In this document: positions 51,293 to 63,415 of the stretch, piece after piece
Layout of the letters: the number at the start of each line of letters is the position of its first letter
How positions within the stretch are numbered: position 1 is the stretch's first letter
Source: Dipetalonema caudispina
Lineage: Eukaryota > Nematoda > Chromadorea > Rhabditida > Onchocercidae
Length of the DNA stretch: 64,000 bases
Direction: 5' to 3'
Assembly: GCA_013365325.1 (NCBI GenBank)
Contig: JABVXV010000014.1
Span: forward strand, 310,001-374,000
Notes under the pieces: generated by a model
The model's input: the letters and a program-made list of their open reading frames with translations, nothing else
What the model was told of the DNA's origin: nothing
The model's database searches: none
Program-made: the position numbers and the translations under genes

Positions 51293-51313
51293 TGTGTGTG
51301 TGTGTGTGTGTGT
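51243..51313. repeat. TA/TG microsatellite
   Basis: (TA)n followed by (TG)n with one missing base near 51292. Confidence 0.9.
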
Positions 51314-51738
51314 TCCACCCTTTCCTATCCCTTTCTCTCTCTCTTCTTATTGTCTAATTAATTTTTATATTTAACGAAATATTATTTTCCTTGCTATACA
51401 TTTATAAGGCTATCTATTGGTCACAATGAATATCATTATGGTCAGTAGCAAACAACGAAGTATTTACTCTTTATCATATTTTTTATCTTACTATCATAAT
51501 ATCAATATCAGTACAATCAATTGTATCTTATCGCTTGTGATATTATATATATCACTTAGCTAATACTCTATGACAATGTAATAAATTTCTCTGTTTTTTC
51601 AAGAAAAAAAAAAAAAAAAAAAAACACTTGGACTTTTGCAAATGTAAGAAGGGATGTGTTGAGTATTCCGATTGGGGAAACTTTAGATAACTTAAAATAG
51701 TATTCCTTTTATACATAATCATTAGCAGAAATTTGGAA

Positions 51739-52026
51739 TTAAATTTGAATACTTAATATGTAATTTGGTTGTGAAATTAAATATTGAATGAACAAGAAAT
51801 CCTTTTGAAGAGTTTCATTGTGGTGTAAATTTGAGTGCAATATTGGGAAAGTGCTTTTGTCATCCCATTTTTGCAATTCTTCGTAAATAACTGCTGCAGA
51901 TGTTGCAATAAATGATGGAAATGTATGATTCCGATGCATTCTGCACCTTATAAATGCAATACAATCATAAGTGAAAAAGCAAGAAGTGTATTTACCCAGT
52001 TGTAGAGTTTTCTTATAAGTTAACAA
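51739..52026 (-). other. Unsupported 95-codon minus-strand frame
   Basis: A minus frame of 95 codons includes RMHRNHTFPSFIATSAAVIY and EELQKWDDKSTFPILHSNLH. It contains no homopolymer artefacts, which is unusual here. There is no signal peptide or recognised domain, and upstream exons are not evident. It is kept only as a candidate. Confidence 0.2.
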
Positions 52027-53062
52027 TTATCATCTGACATCTGACCCCAAGATTGCGACATTTAAGCTCTTTTTTCTTTTCTTTTTTTTTTTTTTTTTTT
52101 TTTTTAGAACAGCTGCAATTTTCACCGATGAAGCAATGATTAATCGGATAGGAATTGTATGATGAAAAAGAAACTTTCTAATGCAAATCATTCAATTACT
52201 TTACAACAGTTAAAAGTTAAGCTTAATTTTGTTACACTACTTGTTAGTATATTAATATTGATGTATGAAATCAACAGGTATTTTGATTTGAAGAATTATT
52301 ACGCATAAAATGATATGATCATTGTGATTACAGATACGATAAGTTGAAAGGATCGAGAATGAGTAGTTACGGAAATGTTAGAATAAAAAATATCACTTCG
52401 TTTGTTTGAAAATTTCATTTTTCTGCTACTGAATGAATGCAACAAAGATGAAAATAGATTGCAAATTTTTCAAATTCCAGAAAAGGATCGGAAGATAAGG
52501 CTAGCTTGAATACTTTTTAAAATTACGAAAAATACTGGGAAAAATTGGAGAAATTAAATTCTTTAAAATTCAACTAATTTCCAATTCTTTAAGAAGCCAT
52601 TTACAGCATTCTGATTCTATTTTTTATATGATCTCTTTGAATTTGACTAGAATTTCATTGAGAATATTCAATTTAATACCATATTTTCATTTTATTTTAT
52701 CAAATTTAACTCTATCTCATTTTAATTAATGAAGAAAACCAATAGTATCATCTCAACGTATCATCATAGCTCTTACTGTATGTTAGTTTAGCAATCATCC
52801 TACAATTACTCAGATCAAATATCTTTCTCTTCTACTGATCAACTTACAATGTTACATGATTTATATGTATCAAAATATTAAAATTTGATTGAAATAATAG
52901 CATGTTATCATAAATACATCAAAACGGAATATTTTCTCATTTAACAAACATCGATACAGTATCATACTATCAATTGAACTGATTGATGAAAATAAATAAA
53001 TGGTTTACCTATCTTTTTTTTTGACACAAAATGCAAAGACATATTGAAATCGGTGAAAAGAA

Positions 53063-53093
<31 letters not shown>

Positions 53094-56000
53094 TTAACAT
53101 TATTGAAGGTGCAAACTGCAAACTCGTCGTCAACGGCCGCTTCGTAAAGCACGCACGTTTAAAATATACTATAAAACATACCCTTCTTCATATGCAAAAA
53201 AGATACATGCATATATCAGATAGGCGTTTCTTTCATTCATCTTGTTCACTTGCACTACAGAATATGGTAGTTAGAGAGAAGTAAAGATAGAAAGATGCGA
53301 AAATATAAATGGAGAAGATAGTGAAAGAAAAGAATGTAAATGATTAGTAGAATTACTGTAGTTGCGCTATACATGCATGTCGCATGCTATCATCATCGTC
53401 TTATTATTACATTTCCAATTTATATTTTCATTGATTTCATGTAAAATATTTGTTAAATCATTTTAAGATTTAAATTGAAATTTCTTTTTGTTTTTTTTTT
53501 TTTTTTTATCTAATTAATTGATTGATTCTTTGTTAGCTAAATGATTGAGAATGTCTGAATGGAAAAAAATGGAATAAAAAAAAAAAAAAAAAAAAACAAC
53601 ACTATGATTTGAGCCGGAAATGAAAAATACCTAATTTAGATCATTCCTTTTTTTTTTTTTTATTTCCTCTTAACTGATATGAATAATCCGAATTATTCTC
53701 AATTATTCGACATTTCTTCTCTTGAATTCATGGAAATGATTTATTCATTCATTCAGTGGCATAAATTGAAATGTAACAGAAGCGCATGAAGATGTTAGTA
53801 TTCATTGTAGATCAATTTTCCATTCGATTGATTCAAATTAGATTCTTAAATTAATCAAAAGATTCAGGAAATTGAATTTGTTGAAGATGAGGAATAATTT
53901 TGCTAAAATATAAATTGAAATTATTTGAAAATATCAATTATTTGCTTTCTATTAATGCCAATTTTATCTAAATTTCTTCTTTTTTTTTTCTTTTTTAATA
54001 TTCCTTTTATAAATATGTTTTGCTAATTTTTTTCAACTTAAATATTCTTAATCAATTTTAATTAGCTCAACTAATACGAGGAGATATTGCTTTTTGAGTT
54101 CGACGCTTAACTTCTCGTATTTTCAGCGTTGATGTTCAGAAGCTATTACATGGATGTTACACTGAATGATATCTTCTATAACGATATCTATGAGATAAGG
54201 TGATAATTGTAGCACTTTTTTGGTAATTTAACCGTCTGAAATCTTCAAACAAACGCTGAAATTAACAATTCTTCAGAAAATTTTAAATTAATTATAAAAC
54301 CTTTTTGAAACGAAAAATTATTCTATCGTAAAGCACATATTCTGTATGTTTACTGCTTGCGAGAAATTCAGTCTCTGGATAATACTTAAAGTAGAATAAA
54401 ATTAAATTTTCAGAAAATTTTATTCCAAATATTTCGAGAATAAATCATCAAGTTTATGTAAATTGGAAGAAAAGATACAGGGAAGAAATTCCTCGGAATA
54501 TCCGAAATTTTTGTATACGATATAAGAAGGTACTGAATGAAGGAAAAAGAGATCATAAACGACATACGACAGTGTCAAAAGCACCGATTTTGGACTAATC
54601 AACATTTAGATAAATAGTATTTCAAGGATTTAGTCAGAATTTGAGTTTTCTGTTGAAGTGGAAATTAAAGAAATTGTAAATAAAGAAAATTTATTATGTT
54701 AAAAAATACCGTATATGAAAAATAGCATATCGAATGAAATTTATTCAATCAATCTGATCTTTTGTAATTGATTTTACTGTTTGGCCTTGCATTTGCTTTC
54801 ATTTTTATCCACGTCGAAGTTATTTCTAAGATTATTTACGTGTGTTCACGTGGTCTCAATACATCCAAGTTCCGTTTCTTTATTTTTTTTTTTTTGTTGT
54901 TTCATCGATTCAGTGCTGTTTCTATACAATACAAAAATATTTTAATGATAAAAAAAATTAGCTCCTTTATAGATAAAAAACTTGGAATCATTTTGAAAAA
55001 AAAACTTAGTTCCTGACAGAAATAATTGAAAATAAAACCAACAAATGCTAATTGTAAATTGAAATGCAATAATAGCAATATGTAAACATGAACACATTTA
55101 TAATCTGGTTCTAAAATTATTAACTTTGTCAAAAGCATACGGTAGTGGAAATTGTTCAACATTTGAGGGGTTGTTTTGAGAGTAGATAACTAGAAAAACT
55201 TCAAATTGTTCTCAAAAAGTTCCGAAAATTGCAGTCGTCTTGGCGTCTGTTATCCACAAATTAATGAAATTTCCAATAACCTCTCATGATATTCCCACAA
55301 CATTCTCACCTTTCTTCGTCCTGTATGTGAAATTACATTTTAAATTGCTTCTTGAAGATGAATTTAAATTTGTGATTTCCGGAAATTCCGAACAATCGGT
55401 AGGATTCAGAACTGTAGATTGATTTAACGTCTTACTTGAAAAATGGATATGACATCAATTTTATGAAAATTGGTCAATGAACTCAAGCTATAATTCTGCA
55501 AATGGATACTGATATCAGGATTAACTCAGTAGGTCATTTTTCTTTAATTCAAAGATAATTTAAATTGTTGAATGAGAAAGGGAAATGTATAAGATTGAGC
55601 TCTTACATCTGATAAAAATATTCATAATTATAATATCTTATAAAAAGCGATCAAAAAATTTATCCGCTTCATAGGATCTATTTTTCAAATTTTTGACAAG
55701 CAAATTTTTTTTTTTTTTTTAAATAAAAATTAAGATTGAGTTTGTGGTTTTCTTTAGTGATATTTTTTTAAGGGATGAAGAAAAAATTAATTCCTTTCAA
55801 GTGCTTGCATTTTATTTTATATCGCTTACATTTCAAATCATGTGAAAACGATAGAGAAGTAATATTTCTTACATATCAAAATATTTTCAAATTACTTCTC
55901 TATATGAATATTCTTCTGATCTGATCAGTTCAGTGACAAATTTTAGGTCACCAACTTATAAATACATATCATTAATAGGCTCTCACTAAGCATAATGATA

Positions 56001-58914
56001 ACTTTCTCTCAACATTGCCATCGTTTACTTCAATTCTAAAAGCCATCAATCCTTGAATACGAATCTTGGAAACTCATTTTGTACCTTGATAACAAGTACT
56101 AGCTATTTCAACTGACATTTCAAATTTTCTTTTCGAATATTTACTCAAAAAATTTGAAAAATAATTGTTATTTTCTGAAGCACAAAAGATGGATAATTTT
56201 CGCCTCCATCCTATCTTTTGTAATTTGTTTAAAAAAGAAATGAATACATCATCGACAACTTTAAATATTCAATTTCTAAATTAATATTTAAATAAACATT
56301 TATAAATAAAATGTAACGTATAAAATTTATTAAATTAAATTTCTCAATATAGCACATCCGATAAATTATAACAGTCCTGATAAGCTTAAAATTTACCACT
56401 TTTTTTTTCTTTTTTTTCAAAAAAAAAAAAAAAAAACTGAACCATGAATTATGAAAAATAAAAAATTTAATTCTCATCGATATACGAAATAAAGGAAAGT
56501 TGAGGAGGCCAAGCCGATGTATAGTTTGATCAATTCCAGGGTAATGGTACTACATCGAACGATCTTTTTGTAATACATTCACAAAATATTGTGAGGTAAA
56601 TGGTAGCACCATCCATAAAGTTGTGCTTAAAACGAGTTTTCTACCACTAAAATCATATTGTGGCATTAACAAATGGGATGGATATGTAGTTTTCCATTGC
56701 AAGGACATTGTGTGATTGTTCGGATGGATATTTCATGCACCCGCAATCCAACAACAAAAAAATTAAAAAAAAAAAAAAAAAAAAAAATGAAACTGTTACT
56801 TCTTTTCTACATTGTCGAAAAATTGCCATCTTGTGAACAAAAAAATATAACAGTTTTCTTGACAGAGATTGTGCTAGAAAACATTGTTTCTTTTTTTTTT
56901 TTTTTTTTTTTTTTTTTTCATATCTTAAAAAATATCAAACGGAGGAAGATTATAATAGTTGGTTTCATGGGAGGCTTCCTTCTTTGTTACAAACCTTCCC
57001 CGCAAATGGCGGCATTCACAGTAGTTTTTTGCTTGAAGAGAAAGGTATCTATCCCTTTAAATATAACAATTTTGTAGAAGTGCACTTTCAAAAAGGACAA
57101 GATGTAAACTGGTTTATTGGCACCGTAATCGACCATGTATGAGCTTGCTTGCGATTACAAATTTTTATAATTATTTAAAATGATTAATGGATTAGTGGTT
57201 TGAGGGACAGTATAATTTCCTGTCTTTTCTTAAGGAATGAAACATTTGATTGGTAAATCGTAAAAAATAATATGAATTTATATAGCCAAACAATTAATAC
57301 AATGATTAGGAGTTGTTGACAAAAAAAGTTACACCTGGCATAATTATTCCATCTTCGTTTAGTTATTAATATCGAGCATATCCACTTAATGAATTCTGTT
57401 TATTTCAAGTACCAAGTACCAATGTTTCAGCATTGAAAAAGAATGAATAATCCAATATGAATATATGCCTTCTCTATGGAGAGGATCAAATTCCTCCTCC
57501 ATTCAATCTCTTTCTTTCCGCAAAAATAACTCGAAATTTTGATTATTCCTTTTGACAGAGAAATACGGAAATTTTCCTTCATTTTTGTTTGCCGAAAATT
57601 CCCCATATTTTTCTATCGAAAGGAATAACTAAAATTTTTTTTCCAGTAGAGGAACTTATGTCTGTTAAAATCATCAAAATTTTTCAAAGATAATCCATAT
57701 TAATTGAATTAATATTCTTATTGTAAATTTCCTCTTATGAATAATCGAAATGATACATCAAATTATTTACAACTATTTCGTTTTTTCCATATCGGATTCT
57801 ATTTTTTGAAAAACTCTAAATTAAACATCTTAGATCTTCCGTTAATTGGGAAGGATTAAGCAGCAACGTAATGACTAAAAGTAGATCACGTTAGACTATT
57901 ATTGTATGTTATACGCGGAAGAAAAATCAGGTCACGAAGTATCATGCAAATTCCAATCAATATTTACTCGTAACCTTTGCCCTCCTACATTAATCATCAC
58001 ATCCCAACTCGTCTCATCTCATTTTACACAGCTCATTCGTTTCATGTTGGCATGGTGGAAATATTTTCCGAAATGAATTTTATGTTTGGATATTACTGCA
58101 AGTAATGATTCAAACGGATTTACTCATACATTATTCAGCAGAAGGATAAGTGTAAACTCAGTTAGTATTATTTTAATTATTTTCAATCATATTTGAGCAT
58201 CTCAATTAAATTTTCTTACTTGTTGATGTCAGATAATTCATTTCATTTTACTCATAATTATTTCAACTTTTTTTAGTTACTATAAATCCTTTTTTGCCCA
58301 TTTAAACTCTTTTCATTTACTGTACAGAAGCATGCATAAGTTAATTTATTACCTTACATATTTCATTAAGTGCTTTATATTTGGTTCTGTTCTCTAACAT
58401 AATGAAATGTTTAATCGTTGTTACCACTACTAGATCTCTTGTTATCAAGATTTTTCCTTTTTCCTTCTTTTCTGTTAATGTTTCTTTTCCACTATTTTGT
58501 CATTCTCTATTCAATCAAAGTTTTTGTTCTCTTATAACAATAGAAACTTTCGATCGATTTCTTCAAATTCAAGCTGCTCGTTCTCTTCATATTGATTTTA
58601 TCCTCTAATTTATCGCATACTGTTTCACTACTTCGTATAGCACCATGTGAAAATTTCAGTAGTCTCACTCTTGATAATTTTATTTCCAATGATTTCAATT
58701 TCGATGATTTTAATTTAAGCGACCTTTAATTATTAATGAGGAGCTGTTCTCTTAATTCGAGAGTGCATTTTGAATTTATTCTTGAATTATGTTTCATTGC
58801 ACCAAAGTGTGTTTTAAAATAGTGGAAGAGGAAGATAAGGGATCCAAATTTCTCAAGTTTTATAAGGTCTGCTTTTGTTTTTGGAGCTTAAATGAATCCG
58901 TGATAAGTTGACAA

Positions 58915-58921
58915 TTTTCAG
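58915..58921 (+). promoter_or_regulatory. pgam-5: Probable spliced-leader acceptor of pgam-5
   Basis: TTTTCAG, the nematode acceptor consensus, lies 19 bases before the pgam-5 ATG with no in-frame exon upstream. This spacing is typical of SL1 trans-splicing. A cis-spliced non-coding first exon is the alternative. Confidence 0.55.
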
Positions 58922-58940
58922 GTCCATTTAAGACGATAAA

Positions 58941-60918
58941 ATGCCATCGTTGTCTCGATTGTCAGCGGTTACTTTGTCGGTGATTGCTGGCGGTGTATAC
59001 TATCCCCGATTGGAAAAATGGCTGTTTGGTTCGGAAAATGATGCCTTGAAAAGCATGTGTCTGCTGAACACTGCAGAATGCGCGGAAATTAGTACATCCT
59101 TATCATTTCCTTGTGTGCATCCTGTCCCACAAAATAAATGGGACCACAACTGGGATAAGTAAGTTCACCGTTTTTTCAAGATTTCTCTTTTTCGAATTTT
59201 TTTGGTATAATCTCTTAAGATTTCAAAGTCCTCTGTCAAATTTTTAGATGAGATGCATTTTAAAAATTCCTTTAATTGACCAGCTTTTGTTGGAACTGTC
59301 GCAGTTTTGTGCTTCTGACTTTTATTAGCAAACTTTCATCATATTATTTGGGGTTTCCTTTGGATTTCGGCCTAAAGTTTATGTATTATTTGCAATTTTT
59401 ATAAATTGCACTTTTTAAAGGATTCATTTTGTTAAAAGAATCATTTCATTTGTGTAATTTTTAGCATCCTTATTTCTTTGCAGCCGAGAACCGAAATACA
59501 TGGTAAATCCTACAAAATATGAAGAAGCTGATCCGGCTACTCGCCAAAATATGCTAAATGAAGTAACGCCAACTTCGAAGCGAAATATTATTCTCATACG
59601 ACATGGACAATATTTTATGGACCAGAACAATAAAAATTATCTCAGTTTGACACCCTTAGGTGACATTCCTTATTGCCTCTTATGCTTGCGTACTGATCCG
59701 TTAGATTTTATAAGTGGAGAAATGGAAACATTGTTTTATTTTCAAATGTTTGTCTGTTTCAGAATACTACATTTATTTTCCTCTCCAAATTACAGGCCTA
59801 TGTTTGTAGGGCAAGAACAAGCGAAGTATGTGGGTCAACGCTTGGCTAATAGTGGTTTAAAATTCAGCAGTGTGGTAATGTCAACAATGGCCAGAGCGGA
59901 GGAAACGGCTAAACTAATCCTAGGTGAGCTACCACCGACTTCAGTAAAAAGCGATCCATTATTGGAAGAAGGAGCACCCTTTCCACCGGAACCACCGAGC
60001 AAACATTGGCGGCCTAAGCACAAAGTAATGACTTGTATTGCTTTAAAAAAAATTGAAGTCAAAATGTACTGTTGGAACATACAGAAAGCGGTTGATAATC
60101 AGTTGTGGAGTTGAGAGTATATCCATTTTGTAATCTTGAAGTTCTTGTATTCACGATGCAAATTTTCAAACTGATAGCGAAACTAAGGAAAGCTCTTGAA
60201 ATAAAATTACGAAACTACGAGATCTTCAATAAGATTTTATTGTTGCATTTAACTGATTTTTTGGTTTTTGGTTAACTGTTTTTTTTGTTTGAATTTCGCA
60301 ACGGAGGGTTCGAGAATTGAGGCAGCTTTCCGGAAGTACATACATCGTGCAAGTTGGAAACAAAAGGATGATAGCTGGGAGCTGATTGTATGCCACGGAA
60401 ATGTGATACGGTATTTCGTTTGCAGGTTTGTCAAGTTACCTTTCCTATTTTTTCTTAAGTACAAAATATTAGTCACGTGGTAAATACTTTTTTGTTTGCT
60501 AAATCTCCTTAGCTTCTGAACATTAGACTTATAGAGCACACAGATATAACAGAGGAAAGATTTTCAAATTTGTTTGTTTTCTAGAATTATACTGCTATAG
60601 AACTGTAGCATTATTTTGAGCAACTTTGACAAGAAGAGTGATTAGACTTTAATGGCTATTTAATATACCCAATACAAAGGTAAAGGGAACTATTGTGGTA
60701 AAGAATGAAGTCGATGTTTTTGAAAGTTCATATTAATAAATTCGTATTGATCTCAATTTACATATTGAAGAGCGCTGCAATTTCCTCCTGAAGGTTGGCT
60801 GCGAATGTCACTTGGTCACTGTTCGATAACTTGGCTGGTTATATATCCGAATGGCTTTGTATCTGTGAGATCTCTTGGCGATATCGGTCATTTGCCTAGT
60901 AGAAAGGTTTCTTTCTAG
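58941..60918 (+). CDS. pgam-5: PGAM5 mitochondrial serine/threonine-protein phosphatase
   Basis: PGAM5 is a histidine-phosphatase-fold enzyme anchored in mitochondrial membranes that dephosphorylates protein Ser/Thr and acts in mitochondrial quality control. Five exons (58941-59158, 59484-59659, 59810-60024, 60307-60425, 60771-60918) join in phase to 291 aa, close to the roughly 289 aa of human PGAM5. Residues about 6-20 form the N-terminal membrane anchor. WDHNWD (67-72) is the WDxNWD multimerisation motif. RHGQY holds the catalytic His113. MARAEET and VCHGNVIRY (His233) complete the active site. The C-terminus contains [20 protein letters not shown]. Donors include GTAAGT (exon 1); acceptors include TTTGCAG (exon 2). 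Intron 2 is exactly 150 nt with no in-frame stop. The exon 3/4 junction is about ten residues shorter than in human PGAM5, and the exon 4 acceptor (AACGGAG) is weak. Family assignment is certain; that one junction is not. Confidence 0.95.
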
Positions 60919-60982
60919 GTTGTAAGCATTAAACTTTGATACTTTGTTCTCTTTTTGTAACTACCAGTTTGTGGTTAGTCTG

Positions 60983-61219
60983 TCACTGATACAGTGAACT
61001 TAACCAAAATTAAAATTGCTAGAATTAAATCTGGTGACTTGAATAATTTTAAATCTGAATATCACTGATATAGTGAATTTAACTAGAACTAAAATTCGCT
61101 GGAACTAATTCTAGTAATTTGGATTGTTTGATCTAAATGTCAGTGATATAGTGAACTTAACCGGAATAAAAATCCGCTGGAATTAAATCTGATGATTTGA
61201 ATGTTTTCAAATCTAAATT
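60983..61219. repeat. Degenerate triple repeat of 78-79 bp
   Basis: Three units start at 60983 (TCACTGATACAGTGAA), 61062 (TCACTGATATAGTGAA) and 61140 (TCAGTGATATAGTGAA). Each continues with a TTAAC...CTGGAA-like body and a TTTGAAT/AATCTAAAT end. The first 16 bases of each unit are an inverted repeat (TCACTGAT-ATAGTGA). The array begins 65 bases after the pgam-5 stop, so it probably lies in its 3' UTR or the gap before the convergent gene. Confidence 0.85.
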
Positions 61220-62038
61220 TTATTTCGATGATACTTTGTAATCCAAGTTTTACTTTATTTAAGCGATCCAGAAAATACAAAATTTAAATGTATCACTTTC
61301 GCCATAAATATCTCGAAACATTTGGCATGGTCGTAATCATGGACGTGTCAACCGAAACTTATCTGCATCTTTTTTCTGTCTTTGGATTCATGAACTTTCA
61401 TCTGTTTTGCCAATACTTAGTTTTATATATTATATTTGAATGATCAGCTGTTTCATATTACTAGATATCATGTTCCGTGCCATTCAGTTTCCCAATTTCC
61501 CATGTTCGGAATTTTGTTGGAAGAAAGAGTTTGCGGTTTTGTTATGGTTATGATATGTGTTATTTTAATTGTTATTTGTGCATGTAGTGGTTATGGTGAA
61601 AGTAAAGATAATTCAATTGTTTCTGGAAAGCACTGCCTTAATTTCGGATTATTTCATATATAAACAATTTCATACTGCCGACTTCCTTGCTTAAATTGCA
61701 GTTCATGACGACATTAAAAGATTGGAGTAGTACTTTTGGATGCTTCGCAATTGGGTTTGTCTTAATCTACCTCATTAGATGTCGATCAGTGTTGGATTTT
61801 GTGGACAAATACTTATGAATGTAATTGAAATGCCACCTCAATGGCCTTATTTTAAAGACTTTCATTCTTAACTTGAGTTACTTCTGGAGATTAATTTCCA
61901 ATTTCTCAGTCGCGAAATTGACAGTTCCCTTTGTCAATTAGTTTTTTGCAATAAATTACTTCTTATATGTTTTTTTCTGGTTCAGAAATAACTTAAATTT
62001 AAAAAAAAGTTAAAATTGAAATGCACGCGGAACAAATC
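61220..62038. other. Intergenic region between convergent genes
   Basis: 3' flanks of pgam-5 (+) and the Ly6-like gene (-). A 75-codon + frame at 61436-61663 contains a hydrophobic stretch (GFVMVMICVILIVICACSGY) but has no recognisable domain or exon partner. It is not called as a gene. AATAAA occurs at 61165 (inside the 78-bp repeat) and 61955. Confidence 0.5.
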
Positions 62039-63240
62039 CTAAAACAATTTCGGGACAAAAGATGCAAAAATAATGGCGGCAACGATAAGCTGATGAGTTG
62101 TTCCGCAGTAGCTTGGACTAACATTACAACGATCACCGAGACATGAACATACTCGAACTGTTTGTGAATTCGATTCATAGCGGAAAAGATCTGATGCTTT
62201 AACATCGCGGCACATATCATATCTGTAGAAATAGTGAGCTGTTTTGAAATAACAATATTTAAAATTCTTAATCATAGAATGCTCAAACTTCAGGGAATTA
62301 TTCCTCTTTTTCCTTTTTTTTTTTTTTTTTTTTTTTTCAAGTTAAATTCATTACGAGAAATTTCAGAAAATTAAACCTATCAAATAAAACCATTGTTCTA
62401 TTGAAAAAGCCATGACGACTTATAGAAATAGCACAACCACGTATCGTTAATTTTTTGCCTGTATTACGTCCTAAAATAAAACTACATTAGATGGTATATA
62501 ATTAATACGATGGAGGAAAATGACGAAGAATTAAATTTCAATTATACATTACAAAGAAGATCTTTGAATTTTTAAATTTCATTTCTGTTTAACTCATTAT
62601 AAATTACTGGAAAAAATTTACCCATAACAACAAAATCCTGAGTAAGTGTGAGACAGATTGATTTGCAAGGCACTAAACCAATAGTAGATGGTTGCATTGG
62701 CTCATTGCACTGCGATGTAAAATTTTTTGGCTCATAAAAGTACCTACAAATGATAAATTTTCCACATATATTTATTCATTTTTAGCATTAATTCATTTCT
62801 AACCTTAATAATCTTATTTAAATTAATTTTAATTAATGGTAAATGTACATGTGTAATATCACAGTAAGTATGACTAAAATTGTTATTCCCATGAAAGAAT
62901 GCGTAAGCATAAAAATATATTAAGATTTATTACCAGATCATCCTTTAAATTTAGTATGAGGATGAAAAGTATGTATCTCTGTAGATACTGTAATCGGAGA
63001 AGATATCTTCATTCATTAGAGTGTCGTATTAATGATACCTTGACATGACACCGTCCTTGAATAATTCTTCGTATAGTGGTGACATGCATGAATAGCACCG
63101 ATTTGTACGTATATAGCCTAAAAATAACTAACAATTGCAACTATATGTTGTAATAGGTTTATCGTAAAATATTTTTTAAATTTCAAGATTATTGTTTAGT
63201 TCAAATAACTAATTTTTCATTAAATTTTCTTATCCGTTTT

Positions 63241-63330
<90 letters not shown>

Positions 63331-63415
63331 GATATAACTTACCGGAAATAAGATTGATCGATGTAATTACAATGAATAGATTGATCGTTGTTGAAATTAG
63401 TGTTGAAAATAACAT
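62039..63415 (-). CDS. Secreted GPI-anchored Ly6/uPAR-like protein (quiver or HOT type)
   Basis: Cell-surface three-finger (LU) proteins of this kind modulate ion channels, receptors or neuronal signalling; examples are Drosophila quiver/sleepless and C. elegans ODR-2 and its HOT relatives. Five exons (63415-63343, 63117-63039, 62743-62622, 62470-62377, 62222-62039) join in phase to 183 aa. Exon 1 is a signal peptide (MLFSTLISTTINLFIVITSI...) ending at a GTAAGT donor. Exon 2 opens the domain with the typical CYSC. Exon 3 carries VPCKSICLTL. Exon 4 has KKLTIRGCA, like the quiver-family region before the conserved Cys. Exon 5 ends in VCSCLGDRCN and a hydrophobic tail (HQLIVAAIIFASFVPKLF) that should direct GPI attachment. 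Eleven cysteines lie outside the signal. The gene is convergent with pgam-5. Subfamily placement is inferred from motifs. Confidence 0.85.
63242..63330. repeat. AAT trinucleotide repeat, about 29 units
   Basis: Perfect (AAT)n inside intron 1 of the Ly6-like gene, ending only 12 bases from the exon 1 donor. Its minus-strand translation (poly-Leu after the signal peptide) is an artefact of reading past the donor. Confidence 0.95.

Larger units (their letters stand above)
37002..58921. other. Gene-poor 22-kb interval between lin-29 and pgam-5
   Basis: No gene could be assembled here. Contents are AT-rich DNA, homopolymers, microsatellites (38.4, 42.7-43.0, 44.5-44.8 and 51.25 kb), a 60-bp minisatellite (48.9-49.2 kb) and isolated coding-like islands near 39.6, 41.0-41.2, 49.4-49.6 and 51.8 kb. 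The left few kb should include the promoter and possible non-coding first exons of the minus-strand lin-29. The right end should hold the pgam-5 promoter. A small frame on each strand at 58.4-58.7 kb is not convincing. Confidence 0.5.

Noticed and set aside
56673..57077. 134-codon + strand frame
   Set aside because: Built from an A run (poly-Lys) and a T run (poly-Phe) joined by AT-rich sequence. No recognisable domain.
58381..58698. Overlapping 60-75 codon frames on both strands upstream of pgam-5
   Set aside because: AT-rich, no splice or domain support, and neither strand is favoured.
61436..61663. 75-codon + frame with a hydrophobic segment as a membrane protein
   Set aside because: No exon partners, start context or family match. 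It sits between two convergent genes.
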